From Flavobacterium sp. ZT3R18 (GTDB lineage: Bacteria; Bacteroidota; Bacteroidia; Flavobacteriales; Flavobacteriaceae), in the NCBI RefSeq assembly GCF_007097385.1, contig NZ_VJZS01000003.1, forward strand, positions 148,187 to 212,186: DNA of 64,000 bases. Reading direction: 5' to 3'. Under the pieces are notes generated by a model, which was not told the origin of the DNA, did not search any database, and was given only the letters and a program-made list of their open reading frames with translations. Below, piece by piece: positions 18,081-26,933 of the stretch (the stretch's first letter is position 1; every line of letters begins with the position of its first letter). The position numbers and the translations under genes are program-made.

Positions 18081-19544
18081 TTACTTTATAAATTTCTGAA
18101 TCAATTTATCAAGAACTTGATTAATCTCTACAGAAATCACAAATTTATAATTGACATAAATATAGACTACCGTCACTAAAAACGATTTTAATACAATACC
18201 AACGATAGGATGAAAAGGAAATTGCCAAAAGTAAAACAACAAAAATAGTACAAACGTAATTGCCAAAGAATGTAACGTTTGATTGGTAAATGGATACAAA
18301 TGCAGTTTTTTTACAACAAATAATAATTTGGCTAAACTATATAAAGTGATCGACAATAAGGTAGCAAATGCCGAACCTATAATCCCAAAAACAGGAATAA
18401 AAATCATATTTAGACCAATAGTCAAAGCGACTAATCCAACACCCAAAAACAAAACGGTTCTATAATATTTTGTATTAAAAATAATAGCATTGTTGTTCCC
18501 TAATATCAAATCAAAATATTTAGACAAACCAATCATAAACACTACCATAATACCACCACTATACTCTTTTGGCACCATTTCATATAGTTGGTCAATATTG
18601 ACAAAAATACAAAGCATCACAAATCCCCCAACCATTTGAAGATTAATAGATGTTTTTTTATACAAGTTATTCAATTCGTCATGCTTGTCTTCATGCATTA
18701 ATTTTGCCGTAATTGGATATACAATTTGATGCATCGCCCGACTGGGTACCGATATTACTAAAGCGATATAGGTTGCTACCGAATAGAATGCGATATTCTC
18801 AATCTTCATGTATTGATTGAGCATAATCTTATCTCCATCCAAAAGTAAATTAGCGACACTGCCTGATAAGATAATATAAAAAGTATATTCTAAAATTCCT
18901 TTGACATTTTCTGGAATTTCAAATTGGAAAACTGGTTTTTTAATTCGAAATGCATAAAACATAGTTGTCAAAAAAGCTACAAAATAAATACCCGCAGTTA
19001 AATAAATAAAATCAACGGCTGTAATCCATTTAAAATAGATGCCTAAAAGAGCTACTAACGAAAACAACCGCAAGCCTACTTCCTTAATAAAATTACCAAA
19101 AACGGAATGCATATGTACTCTAGACCATGCATAGAAAATTTCAAAATAGGCCATGCAAAGACCAATGAAAGGAATAAGCCAAATGAAATTTTTTACTATT
19201 GGATTTTTCTTAGTTACAAAAAATGCAATCTCATCATAAAAAAATAAACCAATTAAGATGATTGGAATACTTAACAAAATAGGAAATAATACAGTAAAAG
19301 ATAAAAACTGATTTTCCTCTTTCTCTGTTTTGCATTGCGAATAAAACTTAACCAATGTGTTTTGCATTCCAATAGCAAACAAAGGCATTATTACATTTGC
19401 ACAAGACAAAATATAATTAGATAATCCATAAAATGTTTTACCTAAAATGGGAGGGAATAAAAAAAGTGTACTAATACCTCCAATTGCAAAACCGATATAA
19501 GTGATTATTGTGTTTTTTAAAGACTGATTTAAGACTATGCCCAT
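18081..19544 (-). CDS. Polysaccharide flippase (Wzx/MATE-like)
   Basis: 487 residues with about 12-14 hydrophobic helices spread evenly along the length and few long loops, the pattern of the polysaccharide-transporter (MVF/MATE-fold) family. The start MGIVLNQSLKNTIITYIGFAIGG is typical of oligosaccharide flippases. It would move lipid-linked sugar units across the inner membrane. A glycosyltransferase gene lies 30 bp upstream on the same strand and supports this role. The rest of a polysaccharide cluster is not present, so the product cannot be named. Confidence 0.85.
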   Translation of the reverse strand: MGIVLNQSLKNTIITYIGFAIGGISTLFLFPPILGKTFYGLSNYILSCANVIMPLFAIGMQNTLVKFYSQCKTEKEENQFLSFTVLFPILLSIPIILIGLFFYDEIAFFVTKKNPIVKNFIWLIPFIGLCMAYFEIFYAWSRVHMHSVFGNFIKEVGLRLFSLVALLGIYFKWITAVDFIYLTAGIYFVAFLTTMFYAFRIKKPVFQFEIPENVKGILEYTFYIILSGSVANLLLDGDKIMLNQYMKIENIAFYSVATYIALVISVPSRAMHQIVYPITAKLMHEDKHDELNNLYKKTSINLQMVGGFVMLCIFVNIDQLYEMVPKEYSGGIMVVFMIGLSKYFDLILGNNNAIIFNTKYYRTVLFLGVGLVALTIGLNMIFIPVFGIIGSAFATLLSITLYSLAKLLFVVKKLHLYPFTNQTLHSLAITFVLFLLFYFWQFPFHPIVGIVLKSFLVTVVYIYVNYKFVISVEINQVLDKLIQKFIK

Positions 19545-19551
19545 TAATAGA

Positions 19552-19590
19552 TTTTAGATTGTTGATTAACGATTTTAGATTTCTGATTGA
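19552..19590. repeat. GATTNNN heptad repeat overlapping the glycosyltransferase stop
   Basis: Six GATTNNN units in step of 7 bp (GATTTTA, GATTGTT, GATTAAC, GATTTTA, GATTTCT, GATTGAT). They lie in the 30-bp gap and run into the last codons of the glycosyltransferase gene. Confidence 0.7.
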
Positions 19591-20870
19591 TTAATCAATT
19601 GTGCCAATTCTTTGGTTAAATGCTGCCTGGAATATTTTTGCAAACCTACAGCATACGATTGTAAATTCCCCTCTAAAAACTGATTATAATACTTTAAAAT
19701 CAAAGTTTTCAATTTCAATTTCTCGGTATATTCAAAAAATACTCCTGTGTTGGTCTCTTTAATAATTTCAGCAAAATCAGATTCGGCTGGACCAATAGCA
19801 ATAATAGGTCTGTTAGAAACCATATACTCGAATAACTTTCCGGGAATTATACTTTTGGTTTCCTCCGAATCAATTTCGATCAGCAACAAAACCTGTGAAT
19901 TCCTTTGATGCATTACGGCTTCTGAATGCGACACATAGCCTAAATTATGCAAATAAGAATTCAACCCAAACTGTGAAATCGTTTCTAATACTTCTTGACT
20001 AACCGCCCCTATCAATTTTATCTCCAAATGAGACTTAAAATCTGGAACTTCCGCCAAAAGTTCAATCAAACTTTCCCATAAAATAGCTGGATTTCTTTCC
20101 GAAAGAAAGGAACCAATATGCGCCAAACTAAACTTTGTATCCAGACTTAACTTTACTACTTCCTCCGTATCATATCCATTGGTGATAATAGCGATAGGTT
20201 TATTGGTAATATCTTCAAATTCGGTTTTGGTCGTTTTGCTGGTCACAATAATAGTATCTGCAGTATTCAAAACCTGATATTCTAACGCTTTGTGTTTTCT
20301 GGCAGCTCTTGTCGATAGTTTCAAGGATTTATGATATCCTATGGTGGTCCAAGGATCACGAAAATCTGCAAACCAAGTAAGGTTTAACTTTTGCTTTAAG
20401 CTTAAACCAATCAAATGCAAACTATGGGGTGGTCCAGACGTAACAATGGTATCGATATTATTTTCTACTATATATTTTTCTAAATAGGAAACCGATGGTT
20501 TTACCCAATACACTCGTGCATCAGGTATAAATAAGTTTCCTCGAATCCATAACAAAGTCTTATCCAGAAAAGATTGTTTCTTCTGATTTGGAATAATACC
20601 CGAACTGATTTTTTTGGTTTTATTTTTAGAAAAAAACGAAGCCAGTTGATAAGGTTCGAAAATTTTGTTTTTTAAAATAATTGCCTTTTCCGAAACTTCA
20701 CTTTCTAAATTAGCATCAATAATGGGATAGGTTGGATTTTCGGGTATGTAAACTATCGGCTGAATATCAAAATCAGGTAAATATTTTACAAACTTAAGCC
20801 AACGCTGTACCCCTGGCCCACCTGCTGGTGGCCAATAATACGTTATGATGAGGATTTTTTTTGAGTTCAA
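19575..20870 (-). CDS. Glycosyltransferase, GT-B fold
   Basis: 431 residues. The N-terminus KKILIITYYWPPAGGPGVQRWLK is the glycine-rich start of a GT4-like family common in Bacteroidota. The acceptor domain continues to TIVTSGPPHSLHLIG and WFADFRDPW. The donor-binding domain has a conserved ending around IPGKLFEYMVSNRPIIAIGP, where the E-x7-E-like glutamate is expected. It transfers a sugar from a nucleotide donor during surface polysaccharide synthesis. It is just upstream of the flippase gene (30 bp). Its last seven or so codons are made of heptad repeat. Confidence 0.88.
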   Translation of the reverse strand: MNSKKILIITYYWPPAGGPGVQRWLKFVKYLPDFDIQPIVYIPENPTYPIIDANLESEVSEKAIILKNKIFEPYQLASFFSKNKTKKISSGIIPNQKKQSFLDKTLLWIRGNLFIPDARVYWVKPSVSYLEKYIVENNIDTIVTSGPPHSLHLIGLSLKQKLNLTWFADFRDPWTTIGYHKSLKLSTRAARKHKALEYQVLNTADTIIVTSKTTKTEFEDITNKPIAIITNGYDTEEVVKLSLDTKFSLAHIGSFLSERNPAILWESLIELLAEVPDFKSHLEIKLIGAVSQEVLETISQFGLNSYLHNLGYVSHSEAVMHQRNSQVLLLIEIDSEETKSIIPGKLFEYMVSNRPIIAIGPAESDFAEIIKETNTGVFFEYTEKLKLKTLILKYYNQFLEGNLQSYAVGLQKYSRQHLTKELAQLINQSEI

Positions 20871-20894
20871 TTTTAATGGTTTTGTGATATTGAA

Positions 20895-21356
20895 TTATAA
20901 ATTTCTATTTAATTTCTCAAGCTCTTCAATATCTAACAAATCTTTTGGACGATTTGCAGCTTTCTTGGCAATGATTAAATTTTCATAATCTATAAAATAA
21001 ACTGGAATATCACTAATTTCTGTAATGTATGCTTTTTCTAAAAGTTGTTCAAACGTGGTGTTTTCTAAACCTTTTACGGAGGTCATAATATCTAATCGCA
21101 AATTAAAATTCAATGTAATATCTGTCCATCCAGGAATAAATTGCATTGTATTTAAATTTTCAAAATCTCCTATTCCCGCCTGTTTTAAGGCCTCTCTTAA
21201 ATTTTCTCTATTCTCGATTGAATCTTTTATAAAAATATCGATATCACCCGTATTTCGTCCATAGCCATAGATATTCACAGCAAACCCGCCTATAGTCAAA
21301 TATTTAACTTTATTTAAAAAGAAGTATTTCCAAATTTCTACTATTTGACTATTCAT
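20895..21356 (-). CDS. Nucleotidyltransferase-fold protein, possible toxin of a TA pair
   Basis: 153 residues of the minimal Pol-beta nucleotidyltransferase type. The signature GG (23-24) is followed by D-x-D (38 and 40) in GRNTGDIDIFI. A C-terminal helix pair around IDYENLIIAKKAANRPKDLLDIEEL contains the R-x-K-D-x-x-D motif seen in AbiEii/DUF6036-type proteins. Such proteins add nucleotides to tRNA or proteins, and several are toxins neutralised by a small partner. A 51-residue gene ends 4 bp upstream of its start, fitting a two-gene operon. The pair sits as an insert between envelope genes. Confidence 0.7.
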   Translation of the reverse strand: MNSQIVEIWKYFFLNKVKYLTIGGFAVNIYGYGRNTGDIDIFIKDSIENRENLREALKQAGIGDFENLNTMQFIPGWTDITLNFNLRLDIMTSVKGLENTTFEQLLEKAYITEISDIPVYFIDYENLIIAKKAANRPKDLLDIEELEKLNRNL

Positions 21357-21360
21357 TGAA

Positions 21361-21516
21361 TTAATTAGTTTTTTTAACGGTTTTCAAAAGATAAGAAATT
21401 TCTATAATAGCCATCAATTTTTCAAAACGTTGTTGTGGTGTCATTTTTTTTATCTCTTCGATATACCTTGCTTCCATTATAGAAGGATGAGCATGATTTA
21501 ATATAGTTGCTTTCAT
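21361..21516 (-). CDS. Small helical partner of the nucleotidyltransferase (possible antitoxin)
   Basis: 51 residues from the ATG at 21516; a longer frame to 21582 begins with an unlikely leader. The sequence (MKATILNHAHPSIMEARYIE, then KKMTPQQRFEKLMAIIEISYL) is predicted helical and charged, with no membrane segment. It ends 4 bp before the nucleotidyltransferase start. The antitoxin role is inferred only from size, order and spacing. Confidence 0.55.
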   Translation of the reverse strand: MKATILNHAHPSIMEARYIEEIKKMTPQQRFEKLMAIIEISYLLKTVKKTN

Positions 21517-21672
21517 TTTTTTTAAATAACTAATCAAATTTACAAAATTAACTTTATCTATTTTCCTAAAGTCGCAAGTCATAAAGTAAAATACATAAAA
21601 GTCTCATTATCATTGAATTAAAATCATTTCCAACTACTCCTTTTAGCTTGACTTGAGGACAATTAAGACCTT

Positions 21673-24102
21673 TTACTTGTAACTTTTAAATATTTTAATT
21701 CTTTTCTTTCTCTCAAAGTAAATCCCACCAACTAAAAGAAACAACATCCCAATACAACTTAAAAGCGTAATCGCACTTCCGGTTTTCACAACCTGAGGGT
21801 CAAACTTGAACTCTATAGTGTGTTTACCCGCAGGAACCACAATCGCTCTCAAAGCATAATCGGCTCTCATAATTGGAGTTTCTTTACCATCTACAAGGGC
21901 TTTCCAACCTTTTTCATAATACATTTCAGAGAAAACAGCCAAACCATCTTTTGAATTGGTTGATGTGTACTTCAAGTTATTCGGCTTATAAGAATCTAAA
22001 GTTATAGTTGCCGAACTGTCTTTGGCGAAAGCCTTATTTTTAATGGCAGCAAATTCAGTTTCATTAACAACCGCCACCGCTTTAGAATTTAATTTATCCA
22101 AAGCTTTCATTTCTGCATCCGAATTTTGAACCCATTTTACCTGACTCACAAACCAAGCATTTCCATTGGCATCTGGATTGATAATTGGATATTCTTTCCC
22201 TTCTTTATCCGTTTGAATCACATACTTAACATTCAACATATTAAGCACTTCAGTGTTATTTTTGGCGATTTGATAATCAAACAATTGTTGCATTCTTTGA
22301 GGTTTTACTGCGCTATATCCACCAATTGCTTTATGAAAATAAGATGTTCTGGCTTGCATCAAACCCTGTATATCAAACACACGATAATTTGTTGGGTCTT
22401 TTAAAATTTCTGTATCAGTAGGGGTTTCTTGAAAAGGAACTTCAACTTCTCTAGAATTTATAAAATCTTTATTAGAAACATAATTCTTATCCACAAAAAA
22501 CAAATCGGAAACCATAAACAAACCAACTAAAATAATTGCAGTATTTTGGGCCATCTTATTTTTAATAAACAACCATAACACGCCAACTGCAATCAGAATA
22601 AAAAATCCTGAACGCAATAAATCAGCACTGTACAACGATTTTCGATCGGATTTTAAGGCATCTACGAAATCAGGTCCATAACTTTGAAGAAAATAACTGT
22701 CGTTAGCTGCTGAAAAACTGAACAAACTTTTAGACAAAAACAGAACCAAAATCAGTCCTAAACCAACTGCTCCAGATTGCATCAAGGGTTTTAATTGCTT
22801 TTCTTTTTCTAATTTAAAAAAAGATTGCAATCCCATAATGGCCAATACAGGGAAACACAATTCCAAAATAACTTGAATGGAGGACACCGCCCTAAACTTA
22901 TTGTACATCGGAATATAATCGATACAAAAATCCGTTAATGCAGGGAAGTTTTTCCCCCAAGAAAGGATTAAAGTAACAATCGCACCACCTAGGAATGCAT
23001 ATTTAATTTTTCTTTCATCAATAAACAAAGCTAAAACTCCCAAAAAGAAAACCACCGCTCCTATGTATGCAGGAGCAGACACACCTGGCTGATCTCCCCA
23101 ATAGGTTGGCATGGCAGAAACAAAATCAGTTGCTTGTGCTTCTGGCACTCCTTGTGAAATCATAAACTCAAACATACTGCTGTCTGTTCCGACCTTTTCA
23201 TTATTAGAACCTCCAAAAAGTCTAGGTGCAATCAAGTTAAAACTTTCGGCAATTCCATAGCTGTATTCCGTAATATAATCACGAGACATAGCCACGTCAG
23301 TAGTTCTTTTGGTTCCATCAGGATTAAAGCTTAAATTACTTTTCCCACGAGTGCTAAAATTAGCATATTCGGCTGTTGCCAATAAGTTAGTTGCATTGGC
23401 ACCAATAGCAAAAATTCCAGCGATGAAAAGCGTCCCAAGGGAATACATTAAAGTTTTATATTCCTTTGCTTTTATTGCTTCGTAAATAAAATAACCAGAA
23501 AGGATCAATAACAAAATCAATAAATAATAAGTCATTTGAAAGTGATTGGCATTTACTTCTAATGCAACCGCAAACATGGTAAGCAATCCTCCCCAAATGT
23601 ATTTTTTTTGAAAAACCAAAATAAAACCAGCAACAACCAGTGGCATATAAGCAATGGCGTGTGCTTTGGCATTATGACCCACTCCAAGAATAATGATCAA
23701 ATAGGTTGAAAGACCAAAAGCCAAAGCGCCGAAAAAGGCTTTTAGCGGATCAGCTTTTAGAACCAACAGTAAGCCATAGAACCCAAGAAAATAAAGGAAT
23801 AAATAATCGGCAGGACGTGGCAAAAATCGCAATACATCATCAATTGCACCAATATAATCGTGAGGATACTTGGCTCCCAATTGATACGTTGGCATTCCTC
23901 CAAAAGCGGAGTTTGTCCAATAAGGTTCCTCTTGGTGGGTTGCTCTAAAATCATTTTGTTCTTTGGCCATTCCCGTATATTGGGCAATATCCGATTGAAA
24001 AATTTGTTTTCCTTGCAAAACAGGAAAGAAATAAAGGGTAGAAACTAGTACAAAACCAAGTATGGCCAGTGCATGCGGAAAGAACTTTTGAAGTTGCTTC
24101 AT
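21673..24102 (-). CDS. YfhO-family multi-spanning membrane protein
   Basis: 809 residues from the ATG at 24102 (MKQLQKFFPHALAILGFVLV); a longer frame to 24174 reads heptad repeat and is rejected. There are about 13 membrane helices, a large extracytoplasmic insertion near residues 550-740, and a final helix (SAITLLSCIGMLFLLVGGIY) with a basic tail. YfhO proteins resemble GT-C glycosyltransferases and help glycosylate lipoteichoic acid in Gram-positives. In Bacteroidota the substrate is not known to me. The extracytoplasmic part contains YEKGWKALVDGKETPI and VPAGKHTIEFKF, a signature of the family. It shares its strand with the DUF4834 gene upstream and glycosyltransferase genes downstream. 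Confidence 0.88.
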   Translation of the reverse strand: MKQLQKFFPHALAILGFVLVSTLYFFPVLQGKQIFQSDIAQYTGMAKEQNDFRATHQEEPYWTNSAFGGMPTYQLGAKYPHDYIGAIDDVLRFLPRPADYLFLYFLGFYGLLLVLKADPLKAFFGALAFGLSTYLIIILGVGHNAKAHAIAYMPLVVAGFILVFQKKYIWGGLLTMFAVALEVNANHFQMTYYLLILLLILSGYFIYEAIKAKEYKTLMYSLGTLFIAGIFAIGANATNLLATAEYANFSTRGKSNLSFNPDGTKRTTDVAMSRDYITEYSYGIAESFNLIAPRLFGGSNNEKVGTDSSMFEFMISQGVPEAQATDFVSAMPTYWGDQPGVSAPAYIGAVVFFLGVLALFIDERKIKYAFLGGAIVTLILSWGKNFPALTDFCIDYIPMYNKFRAVSSIQVILELCFPVLAIMGLQSFFKLEKEKQLKPLMQSGAVGLGLILVLFLSKSLFSFSAANDSYFLQSYGPDFVDALKSDRKSLYSADLLRSGFFILIAVGVLWLFIKNKMAQNTAIILVGLFMVSDLFFVDKNYVSNKDFINSREVEVPFQETPTDTEILKDPTNYRVFDIQGLMQARTSYFHKAIGGYSAVKPQRMQQLFDYQIAKNNTEVLNMLNVKYVIQTDKEGKEYPIINPDANGNAWFVSQVKWVQNSDAEMKALDKLNSKAVAVVNETEFAAIKNKAFAKDSSATITLDSYKPNNLKYTSTNSKDGLAVFSEMYYEKGWKALVDGKETPIMRADYALRAIVVPAGKHTIEFKFDPQVVKTGSAITLLSCIGMLFLLVGGIYFERKKRIKIFKSYK

Positions 24103-24111
24103 TAATATGAT

Positions 24112-24320
24112 TTTAGATTTTAGATTGAGGATTAACGTCCCGATAGCTATCAGGATTGAATTCAGATTTATCACGATATCGAAGTTTCGGGACGGGAGAT
24201 ATTTTAGATTAAAAACTTATGAATTAATGATTTAGATTTCGTGATAACAACAACATTGCCTTCTTCAGGAGATTCAACACATCTTAAATCAGAAATCGTT
24301 AATCAGAAATCATCAATCAA
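24112..24320. repeat. Inverted pair of heptad repeats between DUF4834 and YfhO genes
   Basis: Left arm 24112-24140: GATTTTA, GATTTTA, GATTGAG, GATTAAC. Right arm about 24285-24318: the reverse type, NNNAATC in 7-bp steps, which runs into the DUF4834 stop at 24313. Between them lie a degenerate TCCCGATAGCTATC palindrome (near 24138) and a CGATATCG block. Confidence 0.7.
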
Positions 24321-24600
24321 TTTCCTCATAATCTACATAATCCCCCACTTTTTTTGTTTCGCGAGGATTTTTGTCATTAGCGGTATTGATTATAATTTCA
24401 TCATTATTGGGCGTTTTATTCCAAGTCGTATTCTGAGTTTGCTGCTGTTGCTGCTGAAAATTTTGCCCTGCTTTTTCTACCACCTTTTTAACTAATAAAG
24501 GTAAAAACAATCGAGCCAAAAATTTAAAAATATAATAGAAAGCGATCATGTAAAATATCGCTTTTATAAAACCCGAAAAAGAGGCTGTTTGCATAATCAT
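24313..24600 (-). CDS. DUF4834 family membrane protein
   Basis: 95 residues from the ATG at 24600 (another ATG two codons later is possible). An N-terminal membrane helix (FIKAIFYMIAFYYIFKFLARLFL) is followed by a basic KKVVEKA segment, a glutamine run (QQQQQQ) and a C-terminal motif DYVDYEEID. That motif is what I associate with DUF4834 of Bacteroidota. The function is unknown. It precedes the YfhO gene on the same strand, an order I recall as conserved in Flavobacteria. Confidence 0.75.
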   Translation of the reverse strand: MIMQTASFSGFIKAIFYMIAFYYIFKFLARLFLPLLVKKVVEKAGQNFQQQQQQTQNTTWNKTPNNDEIIINTANDKNPRETKKVGDYVDYEEID

Positions 24601-24686
24601 ATAATTTTTGGACAAAATTAATAAATCCAACTCGAAACTTTGGGACAAAATAAAAATATCATTCATAAATAAATGATAAAATATAG

Positions 24687-24694
24687 TACATTTG
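24687..24694 (+). promoter_or_regulatory. Promoter -7 box for the 24731 gene
   Basis: TACATTTG fits TAnnTTTG. The expected transcript start near 24701 leaves a leader of about 30 nt. Confidence 0.5.
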
Positions 24695-24730
24695 AAATGC
24701 GTTATCCCTTTTCAACTCAAATAATTTAGT

Positions 24731-25681
24731 ATGTTCACTATCAAAAATTTATTTATTGCAGCAGTTTTTTTGATTCCAACAATTCATTACGGACAACACA
24801 CCGATCAAATCAATTCGAATAGACCAGGCGAATCCATGTCGGCTTTTGCCGTCGGAAAAACCGTTATTCAGGTAGAGACTGGTGTTTTTGGGATCCAAGA
24901 AAGTCATAATTTATCAAAATATGATGCCAACGGGTTTGGGATTGATATGGAATTAAGATATGGAGCATTCCTAGAAAGTCTCGAATTTATAGCTGATATT
25001 CAATATGTAAACGAAAGATTTACCTACCCGATGAGAATTGACGATAGAGCCGATTTTAAACAAAGCGTTTTGGGAGCGAAATATTTAATTTATGACCCTA
25101 ATAAAGGGTATAAAAAAGAAGTGGATTTATACAGTTGGAAAGCCAATCATAAATTCAATTGGCATCAAGTTATCCCCGCAGTAGCCGTATTTGCAGGTGC
25201 CAATTATACAGGTGCCAATAATCCATTCTATTTCTCACCTCAATCGAGTTTCTCCCCAAAAGCCGCTTTGATTTTACAAAACCATTTAGGCGATGGAAGC
25301 TGGGTTTTTGTAACCAATATTATTTATAATTATATAGCAACCGATTACCCTAGTTTGAGTTACATCGTTACACTAACCAAAGGAATTAATCCTAAATGGT
25401 CTGCCTTTGTAGAAAACCAAGGGATAAAAAGTGATTTTTATAGCGATGCAATCGTTCGAGGTGGCGCTGCTTATTTGATCAACAAAAACCTGCAAGTAGA
25501 TGCTTCCTTAAGCACCAATTTTAAGAATACCCCTTCTATTCTTTACGGAGGAGTGGGCGTATCATGGCGTTATGATGGCCGTTATAAAGAAGTTCATCTC
25601 TTAAGCAAAGAAGAACAAGCAGCCGAAAAAATGGCGAAAAAGACCCATTCAAGAAAACAAAGCAAAAAATCTAAGAAATAA
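24731..25681 (+). CDS. Outer-membrane beta-barrel protein (MetA-pathway/transporter type)
   Basis: 316 residues. A signal peptide (LFIAAVFLIPTIHYGQ) is followed by HTDQINSNRPGESMSAFAVGKTVIQVETG, the typical opening of Bacteroidota proteins in the phenol-MetA-deg outer-membrane family. The rest alternates hydrophobic and polar residues as expected for a barrel of about 12 strands. The C-terminal tail is strongly basic (KMAKKTHSRKQSKKSKK), which is unusual after a barrel and should lie in the periplasm. The substrate is unknown. An acetyltransferase gene begins 20 bp downstream and is probably co-transcribed. Confidence 0.75.
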   Translation: MFTIKNLFIAAVFLIPTIHYGQHTDQINSNRPGESMSAFAVGKTVIQVETGVFGIQESHNLSKYDANGFGIDMELRYGAFLESLEFIADIQYVNERFTYPMRIDDRADFKQSVLGAKYLIYDPNKGYKKEVDLYSWKANHKFNWHQVIPAVAVFAGANYTGANNPFYFSPQSSFSPKAALILQNHLGDGSWVFVTNIIYNYIATDYPSLSYIVTLTKGINPKWSAFVENQGIKSDFYSDAIVRGGAAYLINKNLQVDASLSTNFKNTPSILYGGVGVSWRYDGRYKEVHLLSKEEQAAEKMAKKTHSRKQSKKSKK

Positions 25682-25701
25682 AAACATAGTTCCCGAAAAT
25701 A

Positions 25702-26820
25702 ATGATTACCATACAAGAAGCCAAGACAAAAAACGAGCTAATCGAATTTATAAAATTTCCTTTTTCCTTATACAAAGACAATCCGTATTGGGTGCCGCCA
25801 ATTATTGCCGATGAATTGGAAACGTTTGACAAAACCAAAAATCCCGCTTTTGAAAGTGCCGAAGCAAACTTTTATGTCGCTTATAGAAACGATACAATTG
25901 TAGGTCGAATTGCGACAATCATCAACTGGGACGAAGTCAATCACCAACAAAAAAGAAAAGTTCGTTTTGGTTGGTTTGATGTTATTGATGATCTAGAAGT
26001 AACCAAAACATTGCTTGAAAAAGTATATGAATTGGGAAAAAAAAACAATCTTGAATATGTAGAAGGCCCAATGGGATTCTCCAATCTGGACAAAGTAGGA
26101 GTTCTTACCGAAGGCTTTGACGAATTAGGAACTATGATTACATGGTACAATCATCCTTATTATGCCACCCATTTTGAACAATTAGGCTACGTAACCGAGA
26201 AAGAATACCTAGAAAACAAATTCCCATTTGCCAATGCCAAACCTGAGTTTTTCGAAAAAATAAATGAGTTAGTCAAAAAAAGATACCAACTCAAACCCAT
26301 CAATTTTAAATCGACCAAAGCCGTGATGCCTTACGTCGATAAGATGTTTGATTTATTTAATGAATCGTATGCGAACTTATCTTCGTTTGTAGCCATTTCA
26401 GACGTTCAAAAAGAATACTTCAAGAAAAAATACATCAGTTTCATTAATCCAGAATACATCAAATATGTAGAAGACAAGGATGGAAATCTAGTGGCTTTTG
26501 CTATTGTGATGCCTAGTTTTTCGAAAGCATTACAAAAAGCCAACGGTAAATTATTCCCTTTTGGTTTCCTGCATTTACTAAATGCAAGACGCAACAGTAA
26601 AGATGTTGTTTTCTACCTTATTGGCGTACATCCAGAATATCAAAACAAAGGAGTAACAGCCGTAATTTTTAGTGAATATCACAAAACATTTACCGAAAAA
26701 GGAATTGAAAACTGTTTCAGAACCCCTGAATTATCAGACAATATAGCGATCCAGTTAATTTGGAAAAATTTCAATCCTGTAGTGCATTGCAGAAGAAAAA
26801 CGTTTAGAAAAGAGTTGTAG
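25702..26820 (+). CDS. GNAT-family N-acetyltransferase-like protein, long form
   Basis: 372 residues, about twice a minimal GNAT domain. A conserved N-terminal part holds SLYKDNPYWVPPII, FYVAYRNDTIVGRIATI and VEGPMGFSNLDKVGVL. The C-terminal acetyl-CoA-binding core is at VVFYLIGVHPEYQNKGVTAVIF, equivalent to the Q/RxxGxG/A motif. Substrate unknown. It follows the outer-membrane gene by 20 bp. A terminator hairpin and CAGT repeats follow. Confidence 0.75.
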   Translation: MITIQEAKTKNELIEFIKFPFSLYKDNPYWVPPIIADELETFDKTKNPAFESAEANFYVAYRNDTIVGRIATIINWDEVNHQQKRKVRFGWFDVIDDLEVTKTLLEKVYELGKKNNLEYVEGPMGFSNLDKVGVLTEGFDELGTMITWYNHPYYATHFEQLGYVTEKEYLENKFPFANAKPEFFEKINELVKKRYQLKPINFKSTKAVMPYVDKMFDLFNESYANLSSFVAISDVQKEYFKKKYISFINPEYIKYVEDKDGNLVAFAIVMPSFSKALQKANGKLFPFGFLHLLNARRNSKDVVFYLIGVHPEYQNKGVTAVIFSEYHKTFTEKGIENCFRTPELSDNIAIQLIWKNFNPVVHCRRKTFRKEL

Positions 26821-26933
26821 TTTTCAGTCGCAGTCGCGGGTTGTCAAAAATAAAAAAATCCATTCACAAAGCGAATGGATTTTTTTAAATGCAATCTTAA
26901 GTACTGAAAACTGAGACTGAGACTGAAAACTAT
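26821..26933. repeat. CAGTNNN/ACTGNNN repeat patch around a terminator
   Basis: TTTTCAGTCGCAGTCGC at the left end and ACTGAAAACTGAGACTGAG at the right end flank the terminator, giving the patch inverted ends of the same family as 6663-7008. Confidence 0.65.
26852..26886. terminator. Bidirectional terminator
   Basis: A perfect 14-bp stem (AAAAAAATCCATTC with its complement) separated by 7 nt lies between convergent genes. Confidence 0.85.
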
